DNA from: Alphaproteobacteria bacterium
GTDB taxonomy: Bacteria > Pseudomonadota > Alphaproteobacteria > Rhizobiales > Xanthobacteraceae
Length of the DNA stretch: 64,000 nucleotides
Direction: 5' to 3'
Assembly: GCA_005884685.1 (NCBI GenBank)
Contig: VBAH01000013.1
Coordinates: forward strand, 44,407-108,406
Below the pieces are notes generated by a model. It made no database searches. It was not told the DNA's origin and saw only the letters and a list, made by a program, of their open reading frames with translations. The position numbers and the translations under genes were made by a program. This document shows positions 16,882-25,717 of the stretch, piece by piece. The number at the start of each line of letters is the position of its first letter. The first letter of the stretch is position 1.

Positions 16882-17859
16882 ATGCTGAACGCCGCGATGA
16901 TCGGGCTCGGCTGGTGGGGCAAGGAGCTCGTCCGCTCGGCGCACGACAGCAAATTGATGCGCTTCACGCGCGGCGTGACGCTCGAGCCCGAGACGGTGCG
17001 CGACTTCGCGCGCGAGATGAATCTCGGCATCGGCACCTCGTACGAGGACGTGCTTGCCGACAGGTCGATCGACGCCGTGGTGCTGGCGACGCCGCATAGC
17101 AAACATCGCCAGCAGGTCGAGGCCGCGGCCGCGGCCGGCAAGCATGTGTTCTGCGAAAAGCCGTTCGCGCTCACCGTCGCGGACGCGCAGGCCGCGATTG
17201 CGGCTTGCCGCAAGGCGGGCGTGGCGCTCGGCGTCGGGCATAACCGGCGGCTGTGGCCCTCGATGGTGAAGCTGAAGGAGGTCGTGTCGTCGCCCGCCTT
17301 CGGGACCATCATGTTCGCCGAAGGCAACTACAGCCACGACATCCTTGCCAACACGCCGCTCGACAACTGGCGCTCGGCGCCGCAGGAAACCAAGGCCGGC
17401 GGCATGACCGGGATGGGCATTCACCTGCTCGACGGCTTTTCGTTCCTGATCGGCCCGATGGCGCGCGTGAGCGCGCTTTCGACCAAACGCATCCTGCCGT
17501 TCGAGTCGGGCGACACCACGCAGGTTATGCTCAGCTTTCGCAATGGCGCGACCGGGACGATCGCGACGTCGCTGAAAACGCCGGGCTTCGTGTGGCGACT
17601 CGCCATTTACGGCTCCGGGATGTGGGTGGAATCGCTCTCGGAGACGAAAGTCACCATCTGCTGCCGGGACGGCAAACCCGAAACCTTCGACGTGCCGCAG
17701 ACGAATCACATCGGCGCAAATCTCGATTCGTTCGCGGCGGCCGCGCTCGGTCAAGGCAAGTTCCAGATCGACGATGCGGGGATCGTGCACACCGTGGCGG
17801 CACTCGAAGCCGTGTTCGACTCGGCGGAACGCAATGGCGCATGGCGCGATATTGCATGA
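16882..17859 (+). CDS. Gfo/Idh/MocA family oxidoreductase
   Basis: NAD(P)-dependent dehydrogenase of 325 residues. The Rossmann motif AAMIGLGWWGKEL is at the N-terminus, the diagnostic GKHVFCEKPFALT is near residue 90, and AGGMTGMGIHLLDGFSFL contains the substrate-site His. Family members oxidise sugars, inositols or related hydroxy compounds. GAGGGAGAG precedes the ATG. It follows the GST gene across a repeat, and no sugar transporter is adjacent, so the substrate is open. Confidence 0.88.
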   Translation: MLNAAMIGLGWWGKELVRSAHDSKLMRFTRGVTLEPETVRDFAREMNLGIGTSYEDVLADRSIDAVVLATPHSKHRQQVEAAAAAGKHVFCEKPFALTVADAQAAIAACRKAGVALGVGHNRRLWPSMVKLKEVVSSPAFGTIMFAEGNYSHDILANTPLDNWRSAPQETKAGGMTGMGIHLLDGFSFLIGPMARVSALSTKRILPFESGDTTQVMLSFRNGATGTIATSLKTPGFVWRLAIYGSGMWVESLSETKVTICCRDGKPETFDVPQTNHIGANLDSFAAAALGQGKFQIDDAGIVHTVAALEAVFDSAERNGAWRDIA

Positions 17860-17872
17860 TGTGAAAGCTTTT

Positions 17873-18037
17873 CGTCATTCCGGCCGAGCGTAGCGAGGGC
17901 CGGAATCCATGACCACAGCGCGTTCATTTTGCTCATCATTGCGTTTATCGTGAGGATCGTGGTTATGGATTCCGGGCTCGCCGCCATAGCGCGTCGCAGA
18001 CGGCGCAAACGCGCTTTCGGCGGCGCCCCGGAATGAC
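17873..18037. repeat. Palindromic repeat, family A, with nested element
   Basis: Family A outer arms (CGTCATTCCGGCCGAG, CGCCCCGGAATGAC) contain a reversed copy of the nested element at about 17985-18018 (CATAGCGCGTCGCAGACG...GCGCTTT) in the right arm. Confidence 0.85.
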
Positions 18038-18063
18038 CAAGTAGGATTGCGGAGCACGACGAT

Positions 18064-19167
18064 ATGAACCTCGGCTTCTTCACCATGCCGATCCATCCGC
18101 TGGAGAAGGACTGGCGGGTTTCGCTGCGCGAGGATCGCGAGGCGTTCATCCTCGCCGACGAGCTCGGCTACACCGAAGGCTACGTCGGCGAGCACCACAC
18201 CGACCGCGCCGAGAACATCACCTCGTGCATGATGTTCATCTGCACCCTGATCGACGCGACCAGGCGGATCAAGCTCGGCACCGGCACGGTCAACATGCCG
18301 AACAATCATCCGGCGGCGGTCGCCGCCAACGTCGCGATGCTCGACCACATGCTTGATGGGCGCTTCATCTTCGGCATTTCGCCCGGCGGCCTGATGTCGG
18401 ACGCGGAGGTGTTCGGCAATCTCGAGGCCGACCGCAACGCGATGTTCCTCGAATGCATCAACCAGGTGCTCGAGATCTGGGCGAGCGAACCGCCCTACAA
18501 CATCAAGGGCAAGTACTGGAACATCGTGCTCGAGAAGCAGCTGATGCTCGACCTCGGGCAGGGCCATCTGCCCAAGCCGTTGCAGAAGCCGCATCCGCCG
18601 ATCGTCGTCACGGCGGTGGCGCCGTTCTCGAAAGGCGTGGCCGAAGCGGCGGCGCGCGGCTGGGACCCGATCTCGGCAAATTTCTTGATGCCGCACTGGG
18701 TGAAGACGCACTGGCCGAAATATGTGGAAGGGTGCGAGCGCGCCGGGCGCCCCGCGGACCCTGCGAACTGGCGCGTGGCGAAATCGATCTTCGTGGCCGA
18801 CGACGACAAGACCGCCGAACGCTACGCCACCGACCCCAACGGGCCGTACCGCTACTACTACAGCCAGCTGCTCACCAAGCTGGTGCGCGGCGGCCGCGCG
18901 GTCGCGTTCAAGACCGACCCGAAGCAGGACGACAACGCGGTCTCGGTCGATGCCGTGTGCGACAAGCTGGTGTTCTGGGGCTCGCCCAACCGCGTGGCGG
19001 ACCAGATCCTCGCGTTCCGCGAGGAGGTCGGCGACTTCGGCACGTTATTGTTGGCCGGCAAGGACTGGAAGGACCGCGAGCTCGGCCGCCGCAACATGCA
19101 GCTGCTTGCCGAAAAGGTGATGCCGCAGGTGAACGCCGCGATCGGGAAGCGACAGGCGGCGGAGTAA
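18064..19167 (+). CDS. LLM-class (luciferase-like) flavin-dependent oxidoreductase
   Basis: Two-component-type FMN monooxygenase of the bacterial luciferase superfamily, 367 residues. The N-terminus MNLGFFTMPIHPL and the segments GYVGEHHTDRAENI, KLGTGTVNMPNNHPAAVAAN and DHMLDGRFIFGISPGG are characteristic. It would need a separate flavin reductase, and none is recognised nearby. GGAG lies about ten bases upstream of the ATG. Related enzymes oxidise alkanes, sulfonates, chelators or terpenoids; the substrate here is unknown. Repeats flank it on both sides, so it is likely a single-gene unit. Confidence 0.88.
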   Translation: MNLGFFTMPIHPLEKDWRVSLREDREAFILADELGYTEGYVGEHHTDRAENITSCMMFICTLIDATRRIKLGTGTVNMPNNHPAAVAANVAMLDHMLDGRFIFGISPGGLMSDAEVFGNLEADRNAMFLECINQVLEIWASEPPYNIKGKYWNIVLEKQLMLDLGQGHLPKPLQKPHPPIVVTAVAPFSKGVAEAAARGWDPISANFLMPHWVKTHWPKYVEGCERAGRPADPANWRVAKSIFVADDDKTAERYATDPNGPYRYYYSQLLTKLVRGGRAVAFKTDPKQDDNAVSVDAVCDKLVFWGSPNRVADQILAFREEVGDFGTLLLAGKDWKDRELGRRNMQLLAEKVMPQVNAAIGKRQAAE

Positions 19168-19173
19168 TTGCTT

Positions 19174-19310
19174 GTCGTTCCGGGGCGCGCCGAAGGCGCG
19201 AGCCCGGAACCCATAGCCGCGAATTTCTCCGTCAGCTCGGACGGAGCCAAATCGAATCGATTGTGGTTATGGATTCCGGGCTCGCCGCTTCGCGGCGCCC
19301 CGGAATGACG
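19174..19310. repeat. Palindromic repeat, family A
   Basis: Family A element with arms GTCGTTCCGGGGCGCGCC and CGCGGCGCCCCGGAATGAC between convergent genes, where it could form the transcript ends of both. Confidence 0.85.
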
Positions 19311-19311
19311 G

Positions 19312-20082
19312 CTACTCCGCCGTCCACCCGCCATCCACCACCAGCGCCGACCCCGTCATCAGCCTTGAAGCGTCGCTCGCCAGAAACACAATCGCGCCCG
19401 TGAGCTCGTCCAGCTGCCCGATGCGGCCGAGCTTGATCTTCGAGAGAACCTCTTTGCGGAACGCCTCGTTCTCGAAGAACGGCTTGGTCAGCGGCGTCTC
19501 GATGAAGGTCGGGCCGAGCGAGTTCACCCGGATGTCGTGCGGCGCCAACTCGATCGCCATCGCCTTGGTGAAGCCCTCCATCGCGTGCTTCGAGGCACAG
19601 TAAACGGTGCGGCGCGCCGCGCCGACGTGGCCCATCTGCGAGGAAATATTGAGGATCGAGCCGGATTGCCTGGCCTCGATCAGCCGCCGCGCCACCGCCT
19701 GCGCGACGAAGTAGGCGGCGCGCACGTTGAGCCCCATGATGGCGTCGTAATCCTCGATGGTGACGTCCAGCAGCGGCTTCGGCCGGTTGGTGCCGGCGTT
19801 GTTGACCAGGATGTTGAACGGCGCGGCTGCGGCGATCGCCGCCTGCATGGCGGGCAGATCGGTCACGTCGAGCACGAGTGTGTCGGCCTGCTGCCCGCGC
19901 GCGCGGATCGCGGCGGCCGCCTCCTCGATGTCGGCAGCCGTGCGCGCCGCAAGCGTCACGTGCGCGCCGGCGTCCGCCAGTGCCGAGGCTGCCGCAAGCC
20001 CGATGCCGCGCCCCGCGCCCGAGACGAGCGCGCGCTTGCCGTCGAGACGGAAGGAGGGCGCGGAGTGGAGTTCGATCGGCAT
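19312..20082 (-). CDS. SDR family oxidoreductase
   Basis: Classical short-chain dehydrogenase of 256 residues. The cofactor motif is ALVSGAGRGIGLAAA (Ser replaces the usual Thr), NNAG is present, and the catalytic triad is Ser in LNISSQMG with YCASK. The C-terminus is the usual GSALVVDGG. It is the last gene of a minus-strand run of HisD-like, cyclase and BKACE genes, interrupted by repeats. A role in oxidising a hydroxyl intermediate of the same pathway is inferred. Confidence 0.88.
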   Translation of the reverse strand: MPIELHSAPSFRLDGKRALVSGAGRGIGLAAASALADAGAHVTLAARTAADIEEAAAAIRARGQQADTLVLDVTDLPAMQAAIAAAAPFNILVNNAGTNRPKPLLDVTIEDYDAIMGLNVRAAYFVAQAVARRLIEARQSGSILNISSQMGHVGAARRTVYCASKHAMEGFTKAMAIELAPHDIRVNSLGPTFIETPLTKPFFENEAFRKEVLSKIKLGRIGQLDELTGAIVFLASDASRLMTGSALVVDGGWTAE

Positions 20083-20092
20083 ACGCAGGTCT

Positions 20093-20216
20093 CCACCCTC
20101 CCCTGGAGGGGGGAGGGTCGGCGGCGAAGCCGCCGGGGTGGGGTGAGTGGCGAGGGTACTTCACCCCCACCCGCCACGCTTCGCGTGGCGACCTCCCCCC
20201 TCCAGGGGGAGGTGAA
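20093..20216. repeat. Palindromic repeat, family D
   Basis: Arms CCACCCTCCCCTGGAGGGGG and CCTCCCCCCTCCAGGGGGAG, with inner GGGTGGGGTGA / TCACCCCCACCC, form a family D element between the HisD-like and SDR genes. Confidence 0.85.
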
Positions 20217-20221
20217 GAAAG

Positions 20222-21529
20222 CTACTCCGCCGCCTGCGCGTAGGGCACGTTGCGTCCGCCGTAGCGGCGCACGCGCACGTTCGCCTGCTCGGCGTGGCCG
20301 GTGAAGCCTTCGAGCATGCAGAGGCGCGAGCAGACTTCGCCGATCATCGCGCTCGCCTCGTCGGTCAGCACTTTTTGATAGGTGCAGGTCTTGAGGAACT
20401 TGCCGACCCAGAGCCCGCCGGTGTAGCGCGCCGCCTTCCTGGTCGGCAGAGTGTGGTTGGTGCCGATCACCTTATCTCCGTAGGCCACGTTGGTGCGCGG
20501 GCCTAAAAACAGCGAGCCGTAGTTCTTCATGCCGTTGAGAAACACATCCGGGTCGCGCGTCATCACCTGCACGTGCTCGGAGGCAATGCGGTCGGCTTCC
20601 GCGATCATCTCGGCCTCGTCGGCGCACACGATGACCTCGCCGTAGTCCGCCCACGCCTTGCCGGCGAGATCGGCGCTCGGGAGAATCGTCAACAGCCGCT
20701 CGACCTCGGCAATCGTGTCGCGCGCGAGCTTCTCGAAATTGGTGATGAGGATCGCGGGCGAGGTCGGCCCGTGCTCGGCCTGGCCGAGCAGGTCGGTCGC
20801 GCAGATCTCGCCGTCGACCGAGTCGTCGGCGATGATCAGCGTCTCGGTCGCACCTGCGAGCAGGTCGATGCCGACGCGCCCGTAGAGCTGGCGTTTCGCC
20901 TCCGCCACATAGGCGTTGCCCGGCCCGACCACCATGTCGACGGCCGAGACCGAGCCGGTGCCGAGCGCCATCATGGCGACCGCCTGCACGCCGCCGAGCA
21001 CGTAGATTTCGTCCGCGCCGCCGAAATGCATCGCGGCGACGATCGCGGGATGCGGCCCGCCGCGGAACGGCGGCGCGCAGGCGATGATGCGTTTTACGCC
21101 CGCGACGCGCGCGGTCACGATCGACATGTGCGCGGAGGCGACCATCGGATAGCGCCCGCCCGGCACGTAGCAGCCGATCGAGTTCACCGGGATGTGGCGG
21201 TGGCCGAGGATCACGCCGGGCAAGGTCTCGACCTCGATGTCTTTCATCGAGTCGCGCTGCTTCTGCGCGAAGCCGCGCACCTGCGCCTGCGCGAACTTGA
21301 TGTCGTCGAGATCGCGCTTGGCGACTTGTCCGATGGCTTGCTCGATCTCTTGGCCACTCAGCTTGAAATTCTCCGGCGACCACTTGTCGAATTTTTCCGA
21401 CAGCTCGCGCACCGCCGCATCGCCTCGCGACTTGATCTCACCGAGAATGCCTTCGACGGTCGCGCGCACCTTTGCGTCGGCCTCTTCGATCGCGCCGGCG
21501 TCCATTCCGCGTTTGAGATAGCGGGGCAT
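20222..21529 (-). CDS. Histidinol dehydrogenase family protein, probably a catabolic paralogue
   Basis: Zinc-dependent dehydrogenase of the HisD family, 435 residues. Recognisable segments are [20 protein letters not shown], the NAD region [32 protein letters not shown], the metal and catalytic [10 protein letters not shown] and [17 protein letters not shown]. It stands among catabolic genes with no his genes, and HisD-like enzymes are known to oxidise other alcohols such as dihydroxypropanesulfonate. A histidine-biosynthetic role is therefore unlikely. The substrate is unknown. Confidence 0.85.
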   Translation of the reverse strand: MPRYLKRGMDAGAIEEADAKVRATVEGILGEIKSRGDAAVRELSEKFDKWSPENFKLSGQEIEQAIGQVAKRDLDDIKFAQAQVRGFAQKQRDSMKDIEVETLPGVILGHRHIPVNSIGCYVPGGRYPMVASAHMSIVTARVAGVKRIIACAPPFRGGPHPAIVAAMHFGGADEIYVLGGVQAVAMMALGTGSVSAVDMVVGPGNAYVAEAKRQLYGRVGIDLLAGATETLIIADDSVDGEICATDLLGQAEHGPTSPAILITNFEKLARDTIAEVERLLTILPSADLAGKAWADYGEVIVCADEAEMIAEADRIASEHVQVMTRDPDVFLNGMKNYGSLFLGPRTNVAYGDKVIGTNHTLPTRKAARYTGGLWVGKFLKTCTYQKVLTDEASAMIGEVCSRLCMLEGFTGHAEQANVRVRRYGGRNVPYAQAAE

Positions 21530-21544
21530 GAGAACTCCATATTA

Positions 21545-21682
21545 TCGTCATGGCCGGGCTTGTCCCGGCCATCCACGTCTTGCTGCTCTATAGCCTAAAG
21601 ACGTGGACCCCCGGGACAAGCCCGGGGGTGACGCAGTGTGTTGGTGGATATCCCGGGTCTCGCTTCGCTCGCCCGGGATGAC
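21545..21682. repeat. Composite palindromic repeat, family B plus a family E arm
   Basis: A family B element (GTCATGGCCGGGCTTGTCCC ... ACAAGCCCGGGGGTGACG) is followed by an arm typical of families E and A (CGGGTCTCGCTTCGCTCGCC ... GGGATGAC). It separates the cyclase and HisD-like genes. Confidence 0.8.
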
Positions 21683-21692
21683 ACCTACGGTG

Positions 21693-22646
21693 TCACTTGA
21701 TCGCCTGCGGGTTGATCGGGCTCCCCGTTCCGCCGGTGATGATCAGCGGCGGGCCGCAGAAGAAGAACTCGTAGACCTTGTCCTTGGCGCAATCCTCGGC
21801 GAGCTCCTTCAAGTAGAAGATCTCGCCCATGCACAGGCCCATCGCGGGGATCACCACCCAGTGCCACGGCTGGTTTGCGTCCTTGGTCTCGTTCGGCCGC
21901 ACCTCGCAGCCCCAGGTGTCGGTAATCAGTGCCGCGATCTCTTTCTCGTGGCACCAGTAGCAGTTCTCGAATTTCACCCCCGGCGCGTCGCCGCCCGCGT
22001 AGCCGCCCCATTCCTTCTCGGCGAGGCAGCGTTCCATCTGGCCGGTGCGGATGATGACGAAATCCGCGCGGCCGATCTTCACGCCCTGTGCTTTCGCGCA
22101 GGCGTCGAGCTCGTCGTTGCCGATGCCTTCGCCGTCTTTCAGCCACGGCACGCCGCGGAAGCGCGCAATGTCGAGCAGCACGCCGCGTCCGTTCATCTTG
22201 TCCTTGGAATGCTCGATGCCGAGTACGCTCAAACCCCGCGAGTCGATCAGCTTCGGCGAGTGGCCGTTATAGGCCTTATCCTCGTAGAAAATGTGCCCGA
22301 GCGAATCCCAGTGCGTCGCGCCCTGCACGCACAGCATCAGCGTGTCGTCGGCGTAGCGCAGCTTGTTCCAGTCCTGCTGGCCGGCGAGCGCGTCCGTGCC
22401 GGTGGCCAACATTTGATGGATCGGATTGAAGCGCCCGCCGAACAGGCCGCTCTGCGGGCCGGTGCGGTCGAGCGGGATGCCGAGTGCGAACGACTTGCCC
22501 TTCCGGATCAGCTTGGCGGCCTCGACGATGTGGTGCGGCTCGACATAGTTGAGCGTGCCGCTCATGTCATCCTTGCCCCAGCGGCCCCAGTTGGAGAGCT
22601 TCGCGGAGGCCTCCTTGATGGCGGCGGCGTTGACGGTGATGGTCAT
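21693..22646 (-). CDS. Cyclase family protein (kynurenine-formamidase-like metal hydrolase)
   Basis: Metal-dependent hydrolase of the cyclase family (PF04199 type), 317 residues. The metal motif appears as QGATHWDSLGHIFYEDKAYN around residue 110, a variant of the family HxGTHxDxPxH. The C-terminal region has ALITDTWGCEVRPNE and PAMGLCMGEIFYLKELAEDC, as in the larger subgroup. Such enzymes hydrolyse amides, formamides or lactones. CCGGAG precedes the ATG. It may open a cyclic intermediate for the neighbouring dehydrogenase and cleavage enzymes. Confidence 0.86.
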   Translation of the reverse strand: MTITVNAAAIKEASAKLSNWGRWGKDDMSGTLNYVEPHHIVEAAKLIRKGKSFALGIPLDRTGPQSGLFGGRFNPIHQMLATGTDALAGQQDWNKLRYADDTLMLCVQGATHWDSLGHIFYEDKAYNGHSPKLIDSRGLSVLGIEHSKDKMNGRGVLLDIARFRGVPWLKDGEGIGNDELDACAKAQGVKIGRADFVIIRTGQMERCLAEKEWGGYAGGDAPGVKFENCYWCHEKEIAALITDTWGCEVRPNETKDANQPWHWVVIPAMGLCMGEIFYLKELAEDCAKDKVYEFFFCGPPLIITGGTGSPINPQAIK

Positions 22647-22668
22647 TCTTTTCTCCGGTCTTTCTCGC

Positions 22669-22820
22669 GGTCATTCCGGGCGCCGCCTTAAGCGCGTTTA
22701 CGCGCGTCTGCAACGCGCTATGGCGGCGAGCCCGGAATCCATAACCACGAATCTTCGTGAGTCGATGGGCCTGTGGTTATGGGTTCCGGGCTCCGCGCTT
22801 CCGCGCGGCCCCGGAACGAC
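22669..22820. repeat. Palindromic repeat, family A, with nested element
   Basis: Family A arms (GGTCATTCCGGGCGCCGC, GCGGCCCCGGAACGAC) with the nested element at 22690-22722 (AAGCGCGTTTACGCGCGTCT ... GCGCTATG) in the left arm. Confidence 0.85.
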
Positions 22821-22827
22821 CAGCAAC

Positions 22828-23763
22828 CTAGAAATTCACCTTGTCGCCGCCCTTGAGCGAGAGAATCTCGCGCGCATCGTCCGGCGTTGCGATCTCGAGG
22901 CCGAGACCTTCGAGAATCTGACGTACACGTGTCACCTGCTGCGCGTTGGACTCGGCAAGCTTGCCCGGCCCGATCCAGAGCGAATCCTCCATGCCGACGC
23001 GCACGTTGCCGCCCATCGCGGCCGCCTGCGCGGCGACGCGCATCTGGTTCGCGCCCGCGCCGAGCACGGACCAGTGATACTGGTCGCCGAACAGCCGGTC
23101 GGCCGTGCGCCGCATCATGATGACGTCTTCCGGATGCGGCCCGATGCCGCCGAGGATGCCAAACACGGACTGGATGAACAGCGGCGGCTTCACCACGCCG
23201 CGGTCGAGGAAGTGCTTCAGCGTGTAGAGATGCCCGATGTCGTAGCACTCGATCTCGAAGCGCGTGTTGTTCTCCGCGCAGGTGGTGAGGATGTATTCGA
23301 TGTCCGCGAAGGTGTTCTTGAACATGCCCTTCCTGGAATTCTCCAGGTACGGCTCCTCCCACTCATGTTTGAACTTGCCCTTGTAGCGCGGGATCATCGG
23401 ATAGAGCCCGAAATTCATCGTGCCCATGTTGAGCGAGGCGACCTCCGGCTTGAAGGTCGCGGCCGGCTTGACGCGTTCCTCCACCGTCATGGTCGGAGCG
23501 CCACCGGTCGTGATGTTCACCACGACGCCGGAGCGCTGCTTGATGACTTTGAGGAACGGCGCGAACGCGTCGGGCGATTGATCGGGCCGCCCGTCCTTCG
23601 GGTCGCGCGCGTGCAGATGCACCACGGCGGCGCCGGCTTCCGCGGCGCCGATCGCTGCGTCGGCGATCTCGCTCGCCGTGACGGGCAGATGCGGCGACAT
23701 CGACGGCGTGTGGATCGAGCCGGTGACCGCACAGGTGATGATGACTTTCCGGCTTTGCGCCAT
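22828..23763 (-). CDS. BKACE family enzyme (3-keto-5-aminohexanoate cleavage-like, DUF849)
   Basis: Zinc-dependent beta-keto acid cleavage enzyme of 311 residues, which would condense a beta-keto acid with acetyl-CoA and release acetoacetate plus a new acyl-CoA. The first strand is VIITCAVTGSIHTPSMSPHL, followed by the metal motif VVHLHARDPKDGRPDQSP and the NITTGG loop. Later come SLNMGTMNFG and FGILGGIGPHPEDV. The ATG at 23763 is preceded by GGGGAGG. It is the first gene of the run with the cyclase, HisD-like and SDR genes. The keto acid is unknown. Confidence 0.88.
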   Translation of the reverse strand: MAQSRKVIITCAVTGSIHTPSMSPHLPVTASEIADAAIGAAEAGAAVVHLHARDPKDGRPDQSPDAFAPFLKVIKQRSGVVVNITTGGAPTMTVEERVKPAATFKPEVASLNMGTMNFGLYPMIPRYKGKFKHEWEEPYLENSRKGMFKNTFADIEYILTTCAENNTRFEIECYDIGHLYTLKHFLDRGVVKPPLFIQSVFGILGGIGPHPEDVIMMRRTADRLFGDQYHWSVLGAGANQMRVAAQAAAMGGNVRVGMEDSLWIGPGKLAESNAQQVTRVRQILEGLGLEIATPDDAREILSLKGGDKVNF

Positions 23764-23844
23764 GCGTTTTTTCCTCCCCGAGAATTCTTCTCGCCGTGAC
23801 TGTAGTGCGTGGGTGGCAGGTGTGAAAAGCCCACCGGCACCGGC

Positions 23845-23940
23845 TGTCATCCCGGAAGCCGCCGAAGGCGGCTATCCGAGACCCACGAAACACCACGTTT
23901 CATGGGTCCCGGGTCTCGCTTCGCTCGCCCGGGATGACGG
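23845..23940. repeat. Palindromic repeat, family E
   Basis: Arms TGTCATCCCGGAAGCCG and CGCTCGCCCGGGATGACGG with inner GAGACCCACGAAA / TTTCATGGGTCCCGGG lie between two minus-strand genes. Confidence 0.85.
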
Positions 23941-23946
23941 CCGCGA

Positions 23947-24501
23947 TTACGCCAGCCCCAAATCGCCCACCACGTCGAGATGATGCTGCGCGGACTGTTC
24001 CGAGAAACAGCAGAACGCTACGCGCGCGATCGAGCGCGGCGCGGCCGACAATTCCGACGCAACCGTGCCGACCGCGATGCGTGCGGCGCGCTCGGCCGGA
24101 AAGCCGTAGATGCCGGTCGAGATCGCCGGGAATGCGATCGAGCTGAGCTGGCGTGTCGCGGCAAGATCGAGCGCCGTGCGGTAGCAGGATGCGAGCAGGT
24201 CGTCCTCGTTCTTGGCCCCGCCGTGCCAGACCGGCCCGACCGCATGGACCACATGCCTTGCCGGCAACCGATAGCCTTGCGTGATCTTCGCCGAGCCGGT
24301 CTCGCAGCCGCCGAGCGCGCGGCATTCGGCGAGCAGCTCCGGTCCCGCCGCGCGATGGATCGCGCCATCGACGCCGCCGCCGCCGAGCAGCGAGCGGTTC
24401 GCCGCGTTCACGATGGCGTCGACCTGCAATGTCGTGATGTCGGCGACGAGGATGTCGCAGGTGGCCGGGCCGATTGAGAAGGTGAGGAGGGGCGGGGGCA
24501 T
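23947..24501 (-). CDS. Macro-domain protein (O-acetyl-ADP-ribose deacetylase type)
   Basis: Single macro domain of 184 residues, predicted to bind ADP-ribose and remove acyl or ADP-ribosyl groups. The motif [20 protein letters not shown] and its continuation [14 protein letters not shown], then [20 protein letters not shown] and [17 protein letters not shown], match the YmdB/MacroD subgroup with the catalytic Asn and Asp residues. It stands alone between repeats. A role in NAD-linked deacylation or stress response is family knowledge only. Confidence 0.92.
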   Translation of the reverse strand: MPPPLLTFSIGPATCDILVADITTLQVDAIVNAANRSLLGGGGVDGAIHRAAGPELLAECRALGGCETGSAKITQGYRLPARHVVHAVGPVWHGGAKNEDDLLASCYRTALDLAATRQLSSIAFPAISTGIYGFPAERAARIAVGTVASELSAAPRSIARVAFCCFSEQSAQHHLDVVGDLGLA

Positions 24502-24511
24502 GGTCTATCCG

Positions 24512-24651
24512 CGTCATTCCGGGGCGCCGCGCAGCGGCGAGCCCGGAATCCATAACCACGAGGTGTTCGATTATGCACCGTCCGAGCAAGAGCCGCGAGG
24601 CTTGTGGCTATGGATCCCGGGCTCCGCGCTTCCGCGCGGCCCCGGGATGAC
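24512..24651. repeat. Palindromic repeat, family A
   Basis: Family A element (CGTCATTCCGGGGCGCCGC ... GCGCGGCCCCGGGATGAC) between the patatin-like gene and the macro-domain gene. Confidence 0.85.
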
Positions 24652-24658
24652 CACCCAG

Positions 24659-25717
24659 CTACGCCCACTCCGCATGCGCCTCGGCGGCCAAATCTATCGT
24701 TGAGCGCTTGCCGATATCCTCGAAATGCGCGGCGAGAAAAGTCTTCGCTGCGGTCCGCCCGCCGTCGCGCAGCATTTCGAAGAAATCGAAATCCGAGTTG
24801 AGCTTCGAGCCGGCGTTGAGCTCCCTGAACGTCGCGTCGAGCGCAATGCGATGCACGTTGATGCGGCGATACTCGCCTTCGCGGGTGCCGTGCGGCAGCC
24901 GGCCCTGATCGATCAAGCGGGTGACGAAATCGATCGCGCGGAATTCCGCCAGCAGCGAAGAGTTGAACGTGATTTCGTTGATCCGGTTCATGATCTCGGT
25001 TTGCGTGTGCGGCGTCGCGGTGCGCTCGATGGGATTGATCTGCACGATCAGCACGTCTTCGGACAGCGTCGTGTTGAAGAACGGAAAGATCGCCGGATTG
25101 CCCATGTAGCCGCCGTCCCAGTAAGGCACGCCGTCGATCTCGACCGCGCGGAACAGAAACGGCAGGCAGGCCGACGCCGTCACCACGTCGGGGGTGAGCT
25201 TGTCCTGGGAGAAGATGCGCACGCGGCCGGTATGCACGTTGGTGGCGGAAATGAACAACGAGACTTCCTTGCAGGCGCGCACGGCTTCGAAATCGACGAA
25301 GCGCTCGATCACATCGCGCAGCGGATTGATGTTGAGCGGATTGATGTCGTAGGGCGACAGATAGCGCGCCAGCGCGCCGAACCACGCTTCCGCGGGCGCG
25401 CCCTGAAATGGCGTGAATGACAGAAGCCGGTCGAACACCGCGCGCTGCAGGCCGGGCAGGTTGCCGTCGAGGCTTGCGGCGCGCCAGAAATCGGCAAGCC
25501 GTTTGCGCGCTTCTTGCGGACCGCCGCGCGCCAGGCCGTCGGTCAGCATCACGGCGTTGATCGCGCCGGCCGACGCGCCGGAAATTCCTTCGATGTCGAG
25601 CCGGCCGTCCTCGAGCAGATAATCCAGCACGCCCCAGGTGAACGCGCCATGCGCACCGCCACCCTGCAGGCCGAGATTGATCTTCTTGCTGGAAAAACGC
25701 TCCGGGCGCGTCGTCAC
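24659..25717 (-). CDS. Patatin-like phospholipase family protein
   Basis: Serine acyl hydrolase of 352 residues. The oxyanion loop is LGLQGGGAHGAFTWGVLDYL near residue 15, the nucleophile elbow is EGISGASAGAINAVML (GxSxG) and the catalytic Asp is in PYWDGGYMGNPAIF near residue 200. Translation starts with GTG at 25717, overlapping the stop of the 3-hydroxybutyrate dehydrogenase gene as GTGA, so the two are coupled. This suggests a lipid- or polyhydroxybutyrate-linked role, for example releasing hydroxy acids, which is inferred. A much longer open frame upstream is a shadow of the dehydrogenase. Confidence 0.9.
   Translation of the reverse strand: MTTRPERFSSKKINLGLQGGGAHGAFTWGVLDYLLEDGRLDIEGISGASAGAINAVMLTDGLARGGPQEARKRLADFWRAASLDGNLPGLQRAVFDRLLSFTPFQGAPAEAWFGALARYLSPYDINPLNINPLRDVIERFVDFEAVRACKEVSLFISATNVHTGRVRIFSQDKLTPDVVTASACLPFLFRAVEIDGVPYWDGGYMGNPAIFPFFNTTLSEDVLIVQINPIERTATPHTQTEIMNRINEITFNSSLLAEFRAIDFVTRLIDQGRLPHGTREGEYRRINVHRIALDATFRELNAGSKLNSDFDFFEMLRDGGRTAAKTFLAAHFEDIGKRSTIDLAAEAHAEWA

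Noticed and set aside
20222..21529. Histidine biosynthesis role for the HisD-like gene
   Set aside because: No other his genes are nearby and the neighbours are catabolic; family members with other substrates are known.
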